This document shows, piece by piece, positions 9,109-19,100 of a stretch of DNA of 64,000 nucleotides (the first letter of the stretch is position 1; every line of letters starts with the position of its first letter). The position numbers and the translations under genes are program-made. The notes beneath the pieces were generated by a model, which saw only the letters and a program-made list of their open reading frames with translations, was not told the DNA's origin and made no database searches. This stretch comes from JBMYTN01 sp049604415 (GTDB lineage Bacteria; Pseudomonadota; Alphaproteobacteria; Rhodospirillales; Rhodospirillaceae), in NCBI GenBank assembly GCA_049604415.1, contig JBMYTN010000006.1:1-64000 (forward strand), read 5' to 3'.

Positions 9109-10011
9109 ATGGTGAGTGGCGTGGAGAGCGTGATGGGGCAGGGGTCAGGATCAGCAGCGTCTGAGGTGCGCAAGGTTGGGGTCATTGGCGCAGGCCTGAT
9201 GGGCCGGGGTGTGGCGCAAAACCTGTCCCAAACCGGGCATGAGGTCGTGTTGGTTGATCTGAACCAGGCGTTGTTGGATCAGGCAGGAGCCGCGATCCGC
9301 CAAGCCGTCCGCTTCGCCCGCATGTTCGACAAATCCGCACCGGTTCATGACCCGGACGAGGTCATGGGGCGCATCGAATTGACCACCGGCTATGACAGCA
9401 TGGGCGATGTCGATTTTGTCGTCGAAAATGTCACCGAAGATTGGCAGATCAAAAAGCCGATCTATGCGACTTTGGATCAAGCCTGTCCTGACCATGCCGT
9501 GTTTGCGGCCAACACCTCTTGCATCCCCGTGACCAAAATCGGTGCGGCCACCAGCCGTCCCGATAAGGTCTTGGGCATTCATTTTATGAACCCGGTCCCG
9601 ATGAAACACACCGTCGAAATGATCCGGGGACGGCGGACGTCCGAGGGCAGCATTGCCATTGCCACCGCCCTGATGGGGGCGATGGGCAAGGAGGTGGTGC
9701 TGGTCAACGACTCGCCGGGCTTTGTGTCCAACCGGGTGCTGATGTTGACCGTGAACGAGGCCGCTTGGACGGTTCAGGACCAAGTTGCCGATGCGGAGTC
9801 CGTGGATCGGATCTTCAAACAGTGCTTTGGGCACAAAATGGGACCCCTGGAGACCGGAGATTTGATTGGTTTGGATACCATTTTGCAATCCCTAGAGGTA
9901 TTGTATGATGAATTCGCGGATCCCAAGTTCCGACCCTGCCCGCTTTTGAAGTCCATGGTCTCTGCAGGCCAACTGGGCCGCAAAAGTGGTGAGGGTTTTT
10001 ACAAGTACTGA
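9109..10011 (+). CDS. FkbK/3-hydroxyacyl-CoA dehydrogenase-like, extender-unit synthesis
   Basis: 300 residues of the 3-hydroxyacyl-CoA dehydrogenase fold. The Rossmann motif VGVIGAGLMGRG lies near residue 24 and the catalytic region IHFMNPVPMKHTVEM near 160. The C-terminal dimerisation domain ends GRKSGEGFYKY. In methoxymalonyl- and hydroxymalonyl-ACP pathways this enzyme oxidises the glyceryl-ACP primary alcohol. The gene starts 2 bp after the PKS stop, so it is cotranscribed. An alternative start at 9133 has a better placed GGAG (9123-9126) and would remove only eight residues. A fatty-acid beta-oxidation role is possible from the fold alone, but the ACP, acyl-ACP dehydrogenase and FkbH neighbours argue for extender biosynthesis. 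Confidence 0.88.
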   Translation: MVSGVESVMGQGSGSAASEVRKVGVIGAGLMGRGVAQNLSQTGHEVVLVDLNQALLDQAGAAIRQAVRFARMFDKSAPVHDPDEVMGRIELTTGYDSMGDVDFVVENVTEDWQIKKPIYATLDQACPDHAVFAANTSCIPVTKIGAATSRPDKVLGIHFMNPVPMKHTVEMIRGRRTSEGSIAIATALMGAMGKEVVLVNDSPGFVSNRVLMLTVNEAAWTVQDQVADAESVDRIFKQCFGHKMGPLETGDLIGLDTILQSLEVLYDEFADPKFRPCPLLKSMVSAGQLGRKSGEGFYKY

Positions 10012-10092
10012 TATGGATAGGGTGCGCCCGGAAGGGGCCTCTCGCATCCACACTGAATTTTTGGGCCATCAGGCGCGCCTTTGCCTGGCCCT

Positions 10093-10118
10093 GCCGAGCC
10101 GGGATCGTCCCGCTCGGC
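10093..10118 (+). other. Inverted repeat (hairpin) in the intercistronic gap
   Basis: GCCGAG and CGGGA on the left pair with TCCCG and CTCGGC on the right, with one bulged base and a short loop. It sits in the 145-bp gap between the dehydrogenase and the ACP gene. There is no T-run, so it is more likely an RNA-stability or processing hairpin than a rho-independent terminator. The ACP gene has its own Shine-Dalgarno, TAGGAGGG, at 10139-10146. Confidence 0.5.
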
Positions 10119-10156
10119 TTGATCGGATCACCTTTGGCTAGGAGGGCCATCGTCCT

Positions 10157-10432
10157 ATGACCGCCGACCAACCCACCGGAGCGTCTATCAAAGGCGCCGT
10201 GCGCGCGTTCCTCGGACGTCACATTCGCGACGCCGATGTCATTGCCGATGACCAGGATCTGTTCGGGTCCGGCTTGGTGAATTCGCTGTTCGCCATGCAG
10301 TTGGTGATGTTTGTCGAACAGGATTACGAAACCACCGTGGGCAATGAGGATCTCGATATCGAGAATTTCCGCTCCATCAATGCCATCTCCGCCCTGATTG
10401 CCCGCAAGACCGGGGCCTCTGATCCGGCTTAA
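10157..10432 (+). CDS. Free-standing acyl carrier protein, FkbJ type
   Basis: 91 residues. The phosphopantetheine site reads GLVNSLFAMQLV, which is the form known from methoxymalonyl/hydroxymalonyl-pathway ACPs rather than the usual G-x-DSL of FAS/PKS carriers. It should carry the glyceryl, then oxidised, then hydroxymalonyl thioester made by the flanking enzymes and present it to an acyltransferase. TAGGAGGG 10 bases upstream of the ATG is a strong ribosome site. It lies between the two oxidoreductases of the cassette. Confidence 0.92.
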   Translation: MTADQPTGASIKGAVRAFLGRHIRDADVIADDQDLFGSGLVNSLFAMQLVMFVEQDYETTVGNEDLDIENFRSINAISALIARKTGASDPA

Positions 10433-10564
10433 CGCTGTCCGGTTTTGCTTCCCTTTTGACCCATTCCCCTGGCTCCGTTTCTAGCGCGGCCCTCAAAGGA
10501 CGCCCTGGGCATCCCCATAATAGATGGGGTGATGCCGATGAGTGGGGTGATTTAGCCCTTGTCT

Positions 10565-10606
10565 CAACGGCCCAGCGGGCTTGGTCACAACGGCCCAGCG
10601 GGCTTG
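10565..10606 (+). repeat. Two tandem 19-bp direct repeats, period 23
   Basis: CAACGGCCCAGCGGGCTTG occurs at 10565-10583 and again, identical, at 10588-10606, in the 199-bp gap before the acyl-ACP dehydrogenase gene. Each copy holds a small GCCC-AGC-GGGC inverted repeat. The spacing of about two helical turns would suit a regulator binding site, but a mere duplication is equally possible. The rest of the gap (10433-10631) shows nothing else clear besides the AAAAGGA ribosome site near 10617. Confidence 0.7.
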
Positions 10607-10631
10607 ATCGTTTATAAAAGGAAACGCGCCA

Positions 10632-11903
10632 ATGGTTGCCCTCACCCGAGAGCAGATGGATCAGCGGGCCCTGTTCGCCGCCTTTGTTGATGACGAAGTC
10701 ATGCCCCATGCCAGCGCTTGGGATGATGCGGAAGGCTTCCCGCCCCAAGTCGTCGAAAGCCTTGCTAAGACGGGTCTGTTTGCGGTCTTGGCTCCGGAAA
10801 GCCATGGCGGCACCGGCGCGGATATGACGGTCAAGGGCTTGCTCTGTGAAGAAATCGGCCGTGGTTCGGGATCCCTGCTGAGCTTGATCACCGTCCATGG
10901 GATTGTGTGTTCGATCCTGGAGAAATGGGGCACGCCAGCACAAAAAGATGCCTGGCTACCGGGCTTGGCCGATGGAACCCAGCGGGGGGCCTTTGCCTTG
11001 ACCGAGCCCGACATTGGCAGCGATGCCAAGAACGTCACCACCACCGCGACACCGCTGCCCGGCGGTGGGTGGTCGCTCTCCGGCAACAAGAAATGGATTT
11101 CCGGGGCCGCCATTGCCGATGTCTATATCGTCTGCGGCAAAGTCGCCGGGGCTGAAGCCGGTTTTGGCGGTGGCTCGGCGGCATTCATCGTGCCGCGCAA
11201 CACCCCGGGGCTGACCGTTAAGCCGATGAAGGGGCTGCTGGGCTTCCGCGCTGCCCATCTGGCCGAGCTCAGCTTTGAAGACTGCCTCTTGCCCGAAGAC
11301 GCCTTGGTCGGGCGGGTCGGGTTTGGCTTTTCCCATGTCACCGGCACCGGCCTGGACAGCGGGCGGTTCTCCATCGCCTGGGGCTGCGTGGGCTTGATCC
11401 AGGCCTGCATCGACGCATCGCTCGACTATGCCCGGACCCGGACCCAATTCAATGTGCCGCTGATCGAGCATCAACTGATCCAAGGCATGATCGCCGACAT
11501 GCTCACCGATGGCCGGGCCGCCCGGGCGATCTGCATGGCCGCTGGCGAGCGGCGGGCCTTAGGCGATCCCGGCGCGATTATGGAAATCTCCATCGCCAAG
11601 CAATTCACCGCCCGGGCCGCCTTGAAAGCCGCCACCGATGCGGTCCAGATCCATGGCGGCAATGGCTGCGGCCCGGACTATCCGGTGCAGCGCTATTTCC
11701 GCGACGCCAAGGTGATGGAGATCATCGAAGGCTCCTCGCAGATCCAACAAATGATCATCGCCCGCCATGGGGCCGACGCCACCCCCTATGGTCGCAAGCC
11801 CGATCCGGCCCCGCGCGCTGCCGAGACCGCCGCCAGCGCGCCGCCCTCGGAGACCGGCACCAAACCGTTTTCCGCCCGTCAGCGCAGTCCGGAGACCGTC
11901 TGA
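10632..11903 (+). CDS. FkbI-like acyl-ACP dehydrogenase
   Basis: 423 residues of the acyl-CoA dehydrogenase family (FAD flavoprotein). Visible motifs are ALTEPDIGSDAKN in the middle beta domain, YARTRTQFNVPLIEHQLIQ in the C-terminal helical domain, and the terminal signature IHGGNGCGPDYPVQRYFRD followed by IIEGSSQIQ. The last 40 residues are a low-complexity Pro/Ala/Glu extension. In the FkbI/ZmaE-type step it oxidises the FkbK product, giving a 2-hydroxy-dicarboxyl thioester. Its stop overlaps the start of the FkbH-like gene by one base (TGATG), indicating translational coupling. Confidence 0.9.
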   Translation: MVALTREQMDQRALFAAFVDDEVMPHASAWDDAEGFPPQVVESLAKTGLFAVLAPESHGGTGADMTVKGLLCEEIGRGSGSLLSLITVHGIVCSILEKWGTPAQKDAWLPGLADGTQRGAFALTEPDIGSDAKNVTTTATPLPGGGWSLSGNKKWISGAAIADVYIVCGKVAGAEAGFGGGSAAFIVPRNTPGLTVKPMKGLLGFRAAHLAELSFEDCLLPEDALVGRVGFGFSHVTGTGLDSGRFSIAWGCVGLIQACIDASLDYARTRTQFNVPLIEHQLIQGMIADMLTDGRAARAICMAAGERRALGDPGAIMEISIAKQFTARAALKAATDAVQIHGGNGCGPDYPVQRYFRDAKVMEIIEGSSQIQQMIIARHGADATPYGRKPDPAPRAAETAASAPPSETGTKPFSARQRSPETV

Positions 11904-13051
11904 TGACTGTGCAGGCCAAGCAGAGTCAGACGAGCGCAACGGAAAACAGCTCACCCGCCGCAGCATCGTCCAGCACCGCCGCCGCAACAGCTAGCTCTGC
12001 ACCTCCGGCGACCCGCCCGGCACGCAAGCCGGTCAAATGTCTGGTTTGGGACCTGGATGATACGCTCTGGGTGGGCATTTTGCTTGAGGGCGGGGCCAAA
12101 ACCCTGCGCCCCGGGGCCGAAGCCCTGGTCAAGGCCTTAGATGCGCGCGGCATCTTGCTCTCCATCGCCAGCCGTAATGAGCCCGAGGTCGCCTTGGCCC
12201 GGCTGCAAGACTTCGGTTTGGCCGAGTATTTCCTGGCACCGCAGATCGGCTGGGGGGCGAAGTCGACCTCCGTGGCCCATGTGGCCGAGGCCCTGAACAT
12301 TGGCATCAATGCCTTGGCCTTTATCGACGACCAGCCCTTTGAGCGCGACGAGGTCGCCGCCACCCATCCAGAGGTCTTGGTGCTCGACCCCGAAGATCTG
12401 AGCGCCCTGATTGACCACCCGGCCCTGGTCCCGACCTTCCTCACCGAAGACAGCCGCAATCGCCGGGCGATGTATCAGGCCGATCAGCAGCGCAAGGATG
12501 AAGAGGACCGCTTTGACGGTCCGGCGGAGGAATTCCTCGCCGGGCTTAACATGCGTTTGTCGATCCATCCGGCCCGGGAAGATGACCTGCTGCGGGCCGA
12601 GGAGCTGACCAAGCGTACCAACCAGCTCAACACCACCGGGGAAACCTTCGATCTGGATGAACTGCGCGCCTTCGCCAAAGATCCGGAGCATTTGTTGCTG
12701 ATGGCCGGGTTAGAAGACCGTTATGGTTCCTACGGCAAAATCGGCCTTAGCCTGGTGCACAAAACCCCAGAGGCTTGGACCATCCGCCTGTTGTTGATGT
12801 CCTGCCGGGTGATGAGCCGAGGTGTGGGTGCGATCCTGATCAACGATCTGCGGGACCGGGCCCGGGCGGCGCATGTCCGCCTTCTGGCGGATTTTGTCCA
12901 AACCGACCGCAATCGAATGATGTACGTCACATTCAAGTTCAACAATTTCCGCGACATTGGCCACACCGAAGGTCGGATCCATCTGGAAAACGATCTGTCG
13001 GAACAGCGCACGCCACCGGACTATGTGGTGGTCGACTCATCCTGGTCCTGA
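11903..13051 (+). CDS. FkbH-like HAD-family glyceryl-ACP synthase
   Basis: 382 residues. After an Ala/Ser-rich N-terminal stretch comes the HAD phosphatase motif CLVWDLDDTLWVG (about residue 45), then FIDDQPFERDEV, and a C-terminal GNAT-like part with TKRTNQLNTTG and SCRVMSRGVG, all typical of FkbH. Members such as OzmB and the bryostatin FkbH domain dephosphorylate 1,3-bisphosphoglycerate and transfer a glyceryl group through an enzyme Cys to an ACP. With the ACP and two dehydrogenases next door it supplies the first step of hydroxymalonyl-ACP. The N-terminal Ser/Thr/Ala stretch (about 35 residues) is probably a disordered extension. Confidence 0.93.
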   Translation: MTVQAKQSQTSATENSSPAAASSSTAAATASSAPPATRPARKPVKCLVWDLDDTLWVGILLEGGAKTLRPGAEALVKALDARGILLSIASRNEPEVALARLQDFGLAEYFLAPQIGWGAKSTSVAHVAEALNIGINALAFIDDQPFERDEVAATHPEVLVLDPEDLSALIDHPALVPTFLTEDSRNRRAMYQADQQRKDEEDRFDGPAEEFLAGLNMRLSIHPAREDDLLRAEELTKRTNQLNTTGETFDLDELRAFAKDPEHLLLMAGLEDRYGSYGKIGLSLVHKTPEAWTIRLLLMSCRVMSRGVGAILINDLRDRARAAHVRLLADFVQTDRNRMMYVTFKFNNFRDIGHTEGRIHLENDLSEQRTPPDYVVVDSSWS

Positions 13052-13107
13052 TCCTCACGGGGCCTTATCCCCTGACGTAGCAGGGGAGTTGTTTGGAGAC
13101 ATTGCCC

Positions 13108-16100
13108 ATGGACGGCATGGACAAGGACCCGGAGTCCACCGCTGCGGAGCAACCCTCCGGCGCAGCGGCAGGGTCTTCTGACCGGCGTGCCATTTTGCTG
13201 GCTCTTCGCGATCTGGTCGGTGCCTTTCTGAAGGCTCCGCCGGAAGAGGACGCGTTGGATGTGCCGCTGTTGGAGCTGGGGGCAAACTCTCTGACCCATA
13301 TGGAGATCTCGCGGGCCATTGAACGGCGCTGGCGGATCACCATTCCCAACCGTTTGTTCCTGACCGATCTGTCCTCCATCGCCGCCATTGCCGAGCATGT
13401 CTCTGATATGTTGGCCGAGCGGGCTGCCGCCCCTGCGCCCCTGTCCTTGCCCGATGCGCCGGGCACCGTGGTGCCCAGCGGTGCGGACCCCGTAGATCCG
13501 CTGTCCCAAAGCACAGGCGCGCCGCCCAATCTGGGCGAGGCGGATCTGAACCAAGTTTTTTCCGCGCAGATGAAAATGGTCGAGGACACCTTGGCCGCCG
13601 TGGTGGATCGGCAATTGGCTTGGCTGCGCGGCGAGGCCTCACCCCAAGATCTGGCCGCCGCCTTGCCGGTGATGCCGGGCCTGACAGGTGCGGTGCCTGA
13701 CGCGCTGCCCGGTGCGGTGCCGACGGCTTCTCCAAGCACCCCAAAAACACTAGCCGCCCATCCTCCCGCCGCCAAACCAACCTCAGCGGCGAAAAAGAAA
13801 TCGGTCTTGCCGCCCTGGAAGGTTGCCGAGCTGCGCGCCCGGGGCCTCAGCGAGGCCCAAGCGGCCCATTTGGATGCCTTTACCCGACGCCATTTGGCCC
13901 GCACCGGCGGCTCCCGGCGGATGGTGCAGGATTCCCGCAAAGCCCTGGCCGACAACCGGGCCAGCGCTGGCTTCCGCTATTCCTTGAAGGAGATCCTCTA
14001 TCCGATCATCGGTGTGCGCGGCGAGGGGGCCCATCTCTGGGACATTGACGGCAACCGTTATGTAGATGCCACCTGCGGCTTTGGTGTTTCCCTATTTGGC
14101 CATCAGCCGGACTTTATCCAAACCGCCCTCCATGCCCAATTGGATCGCGGGATCCAGATTGGCCCCCAGGCGGAGTTGGCGGGGGAGGCGGCCAAGCTGT
14201 TCACTCAGCTGACCGGCACCGACCGGGTGGCATTTTGCAACACTGGCTCCGAAGCGGTGATGGCCGCCCTGCGTCTGGTGCGCACGGTCACGGGCCGCTC
14301 CAAGGTGGCGATCTTCTCCGGCTCCTATCACGGCCAGGCCGATCTGGTGCTCGGCACCGCCCCGGCCCATCCCGGTGCACCGGCGGAGCCCATGGCCCCG
14401 GGCATCACGCCGGGCATGGTTTCTGATCTGTTGGTGTTGGACTATGGCGATCCGGCAGCCCTGGAGACCATCAAGGCCCAGGGCGATCAACTGGCTGCGG
14501 TGCTGATCGAGCCGGTGCAAAGCCGACGCCCCGATTTCCGGCCGGTTGAGTTTCTGAAAGAACTGCGCCGCCTGACCGAGGCTTCGGGCACCGCGCTGAT
14601 CTTTGATGAGATGATCACCGGGTTCCGCATGCATCCCCAAGGTGCCCAGGGCTTGTTCGGCATCAAGGCCGATTTGGCGACCTATGGCAAAGTTTTTGGC
14701 GGCGGCATGCCCATTGGCGCGGTGGCCGGTTCGGCCCGGTTCATGGATGCCTTTGATGGCGGCTTTTGGCGCTATGGCGATGACAGCGCGCCCACCGCCG
14801 AAACCACCTTCTTCGCTGGGACCTTCAACAAACACCCCCTGGCCATGGCCGCCGCCCATGCGGTGCTGACCCATTTGACCGAGCAAGGCCCGGCCCTGCA
14901 GGAGCAGCTGTTTGCCAAGGGTACGGCGCTGGTGGAGCGCTTAAATGCGTTGTTCCAACGGGAACAGGCCCCCATCGAAGCGGTCGGTTGTGGCTCGCAA
15001 TTCCGGCTCGCTTTCCAGGGCAATTTGGAACTGCTGTTCCACCATATGCTCGAAGAGGGCGTTTATGTGTGGGAAGGGCGGAACTGTTTTATTTCCACCG
15101 CCCATGACGAGGCCGATCTCGATCAAATCGTCGCGGCCGCCGAAACCAGCCTCGAGCAGCTGCGCGGTGGTGGGTTCCTGGAAGACCGCCCGACCTCGGC
15201 GCGGCGTTTGCCCTTGTCCGAAGCCCAGACCCAACTGGCCCTGCAGGCCGACCTGGCCCCGCAGGCAGAACCGGCCTATGGCGTCGGAGCCTGTCTGGAC
15301 CTGACCGGCGCGGTGGATCCGGACGCCTTGGCTGCGGGCTTGGCCACCTTGGTGGCCCGCCATGATGCCCTGCGCGCGGGACTCTGTGCCGACCGCCAGA
15401 CCCAACGGATCGCCCCGGCCTCTCACATCGCCTTGCCCTTGCGGGTGGTGGATCTGCGCAGCGAGACTGATCCGGCGCAAAAGACCATCAAAGCCGACGC
15501 CGAGGAGGCCGCCGAAGCCGCTACGGCCTTTGACCTAGCCGCGCCGCCCTTGGCCCGGGCGCTGCTGATCCGCTTCTCTGAAACCGAGTCCCGACTGGTC
15601 CTGACCCTGCATCACATCATTTCCGATGGCTGGTCGCTCTCGGTGCTGATTGATGAGCTGGGCTCGCTCTATGCCGCTGCGGCGTCAGGCGAGCGCGATC
15701 TGCCCCGCTGGGCCGACCGCCATTTGCCGCCGGTGGTCTCCTTCGCCCGGTTCTTAAGCCATGGTGCCGCAGTGCGTCGGTCCGAGGATTTTACAGGCCT
15801 GGAGGGCTGGTGGAAGGACCGCCTGTCAGCGCCGCCGCCGGTGCCCGATATGCCTGGCGACCGGGTCCGGCCAACCGGCGCGGTGCGCGATCCGGCGGGC
15901 AAACGGAACACGGCTTTGCTCGAAGCCGCGCTGGTCACCAAGCTGGAGGCCTTCGGTGCCGCCCGGGGTTCCACTTTGTTCCATGTTTTGCTGACCGGCT
16001 GGCTGGCATTGCTGCACCGGTTGACCGGTCAGGACGATTTGATTGTCGGTGTGCCAACCGCCGGACGAGGCCCGGACTGGGCCGAGCGGGTGGTGGGCTA

Positions 16101-19100
16101 TTGCACCCATCTGCTGCCGGTGCGCAGCCAGATGGACGATCCGGCGGTCTCCGTTGACGCCTTCTTGAGGCTAACCCGAGATGGCTTGCTCGATGCGCAA
16201 AGCCATGAGGATTTGCCCTTCGCGGTGATGCTGGAGCGCTTCAAGCCGAAACGCGACGGCGACAAACCCCCCTTGCTCGGGACGATTTTCAACATTGACC
16301 GTCCTTTGGGAGCACCGGACTTCCCGGGCCTGGAGGCGGGCTTTGTGCCGCGCCCGGTTGCCGCTGTGGCCTATGATCTGGCGATGAATTTGCTGGTGCT
16401 GCCCGAAGGCATTGTCGCGGAATGTGATCATGCCTTGGAGGTGATCAGCCCCGAAGCCGCCCAGGCCCTGCTGGCCTGGTACCGCCATCTGCTCGAAGCC
16501 ATGGTGGAGACCCCTGACGCGCCGTTCTCGACCCTGTCCCTGGATCAAGGCGGGGCCGTGCTGAGCGGTCCGGCACCGCGCGCCGCCGTCTCCTCGGTGT
16601 GGGATCTGATCACCGAGGCCTGTGCCCGGGATCCAAAAGCCTTGGCAATCCTGGAAACCGTAGGCACCGGGACCGGCGAGACCTTGGATTACGGCACTCT
16701 GCGCGACCGGGCCGAAGCCCTGGCCGCGAGCCTGCAAGCCTTTGAACGCGGGGCGCGGATTGGCGTCCATCTGCCGCGCGGTGCCGACCATATTTTGGCG
16801 CTGTTGGCCTGTTGGCGTCTTGGGGCCGTGGCGGTGCCGCTGGATCCGGCCCTGCCGGAAGCCCGACGGGTCTGGCTGGCAGAGAACAGCCGTTGCGCGC
16901 TGGTGATCGGTGAGGATCTACCCGGTCTCGATGTCCCCATTGTCTCGGTCCGTCCGGACAGCCCGCCTGAGGCTTTGGTCCATGTCCCGGCTCTGGGGCC
17001 GGAAGACGGGGCCTATATGGTCTACACCTCCGGCTCTTCGGGCGCGCCCAAAGGGGTGCTGGTCCCCCATCGTGGGCTGCCAATCCTCGGCCATGCCCAG
17101 GCCGAGCGCCTGGATCTGCGCGCCGGGGACCGGCTGCTGCAAATGGCCGCCATTGGCTTTGATGTCACCATGGGCGATCTGGTGACGGCCTTTGCCGCCG
17201 GAGCCGCGCTGGTCCTGGCCCCCAAAGACGCGCTGCTGCCCGGCCCAGGCCTGGAGGCCTTGATCGCCGAGACTGGGGTCACCCACGCCCAGATGCCCGC
17301 CTCCGTGGTGGCAGCCTTGCCCTTGCGCGCCGCCATGCCCAGCCTGCGTCTGCTGGTCACCGGCGGTGAAGCCTTGGCCCCCAGGTCTGCCGCCAGAGTG
17401 CTGGAGAAAGGCATAAGGCTGATCAACGCCTATGGCCCGACTGAAACCACGGTCTGTTGCGCCATGGCGGAGATCACCCCAGACTTGGTTGACAGCGGTG
17501 CAAGATTGCCCATCGGCACGCCTTTGGATGGGGCCAAGCTGGCGGTGGTCGACGCGGCGGGGCGCAGTTGCCCGCCTGGGGTTCCCGGCGAACTCTGGAT
17601 TGGTGGACAAGGGGTTTCCCTGGGCTATCCGGAACGCCCGGAGTTGACGGCGGATCGCTTTGGACCCGGCCCCGACGGATTGGGAGGGCGCTGGTATCGC
17701 AGTGGCGACATCATGCGCCAGCGCGCCGATGGGGCGCTGGAGTTTTTGGGCCGCCACGATGCCCAGGTCAAAGTGCGCGGCATTCGGGTTGAGCTGGGCG
17801 AGGTTGAAGCCAGCTTGGCCGCCCTGCCTGGCGTCGAGCGGGCGGTGGCCGATCTGCGCGGCGACGGCCCCGGCGGACCCGTGTTGATGGCCTGGGTGGT
17901 CGAGGAGGCGGGTGCAGTGATCTCCGCCAGCGCGCTCCGGGCTGAACTGCGCCGGACCTTGCCGGAGGTGCTGGTGCCGACCCGCATTGCCGTGCTCGAC
18001 AGCCTGCCGCTGACGCCCAATGGCAAGATTGACCGCCGGGCCTTGGAAACGCCGGAGGCCGAAGGTCTCGAAGCGGACAGCGCCACCACCATCGCCCCCC
18101 GAGATCAGGTCGAACGGACTTTGGCCGGGATCTGGCGTGATGTGCTCGGCCTCGGCCCCGATGCGCCGCTGGATGTGCATGCCAATTTCTTTGACCTCGG
18201 TGGCACTTCCCTGCTGATCCCGCGCCTGAAGGAAAAGCTCGACGGTGCTTTGGGCCGCGAAATCCCGATCACCGATCTGTTCCGCGACAGCTCCATCGCC
18301 GCCCAGGCCAGCCGCTGGGGCGCGGCCCCGGTCGACGCCTCCCTGCCCGCACCGGCCGCCCCCTCCAAAACCCAACCCAGCGGACCCATTGCGGTGATCG
18401 CCATGACCGGGCGGTTCCCCGGCGCTGCGGATGTGGACGCACTGTGGCAGTCGTTGCTGGCGGGCGAGGAGGGCATTCGCCGCCTGTCCCATGCCGAGAT
18501 GCTGGCCGCTGGGGTGCCCCAGAGCCTGATCGCTGATCCCAATTATGTCCCGGCCCGGGGTGTGCTGGACGGCATTGAATATTTTGACGCCGGGCTGTTT
18601 GGCATCAGCCCGAAGGAAGCCGCCGAGACCGATCCGCAGCATCGCCTGTTGCTGGAACTGGCCTGGCATGCGCTGGAAGAGGCGGGCCATGACCCGACCC
18701 GGGAGCCGGGGCGCATTGGCGTCTTCGCCGGGGTGGGGGCCAATGCCTATGCGGTCTCCAATCTGTTGCCGCATTATCCCAGCGGTGGTGCGGATCCGGC
18801 GATGTTCCGCCTGTTTATCGGCAATGACAAGGACTTCGCCCCGACCCGGATCGCCTATAAGCTTGATTTGCGCGGCCCGGCCATGGCGGTCAACACCGCT
18901 TGTTCGACCTCTCTGGTCGCCATTGTCGAGGCGATGAAGTCGATCCGCGCGGGCGAATGCGAGATGGCCTTGGCGGGCGGGGCCTCGATCCCGGTGCCCC
19001 AGGCCATGGGCTATTTGCGTGAAGAGGGCTCCATTGACAGCCCCGATGGCCATTGCCGCCCGTTCGATGCGGCAGCCGCTGGGACGGTTGCCGGAGCCGG

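Noticed and set aside
10093..10118. Hairpin considered as a terminator
   Set aside because: No T-run follows and the cassette genes on both sides look cotranscribed.
9109..13051. FkbG-type O-methyltransferase completing a methoxymalonyl pathway
   Set aside because: No methyltransferase gene lies in or next to the cassette; the only methyltransferases in the window are the NRPS nMT and PKS cMT domains.
13093..13107. TTG start for the ACP-AMT megasynthase
   Set aside because: ATG at 13108 has a well spaced GGAG, and the alternative adds only five residues.
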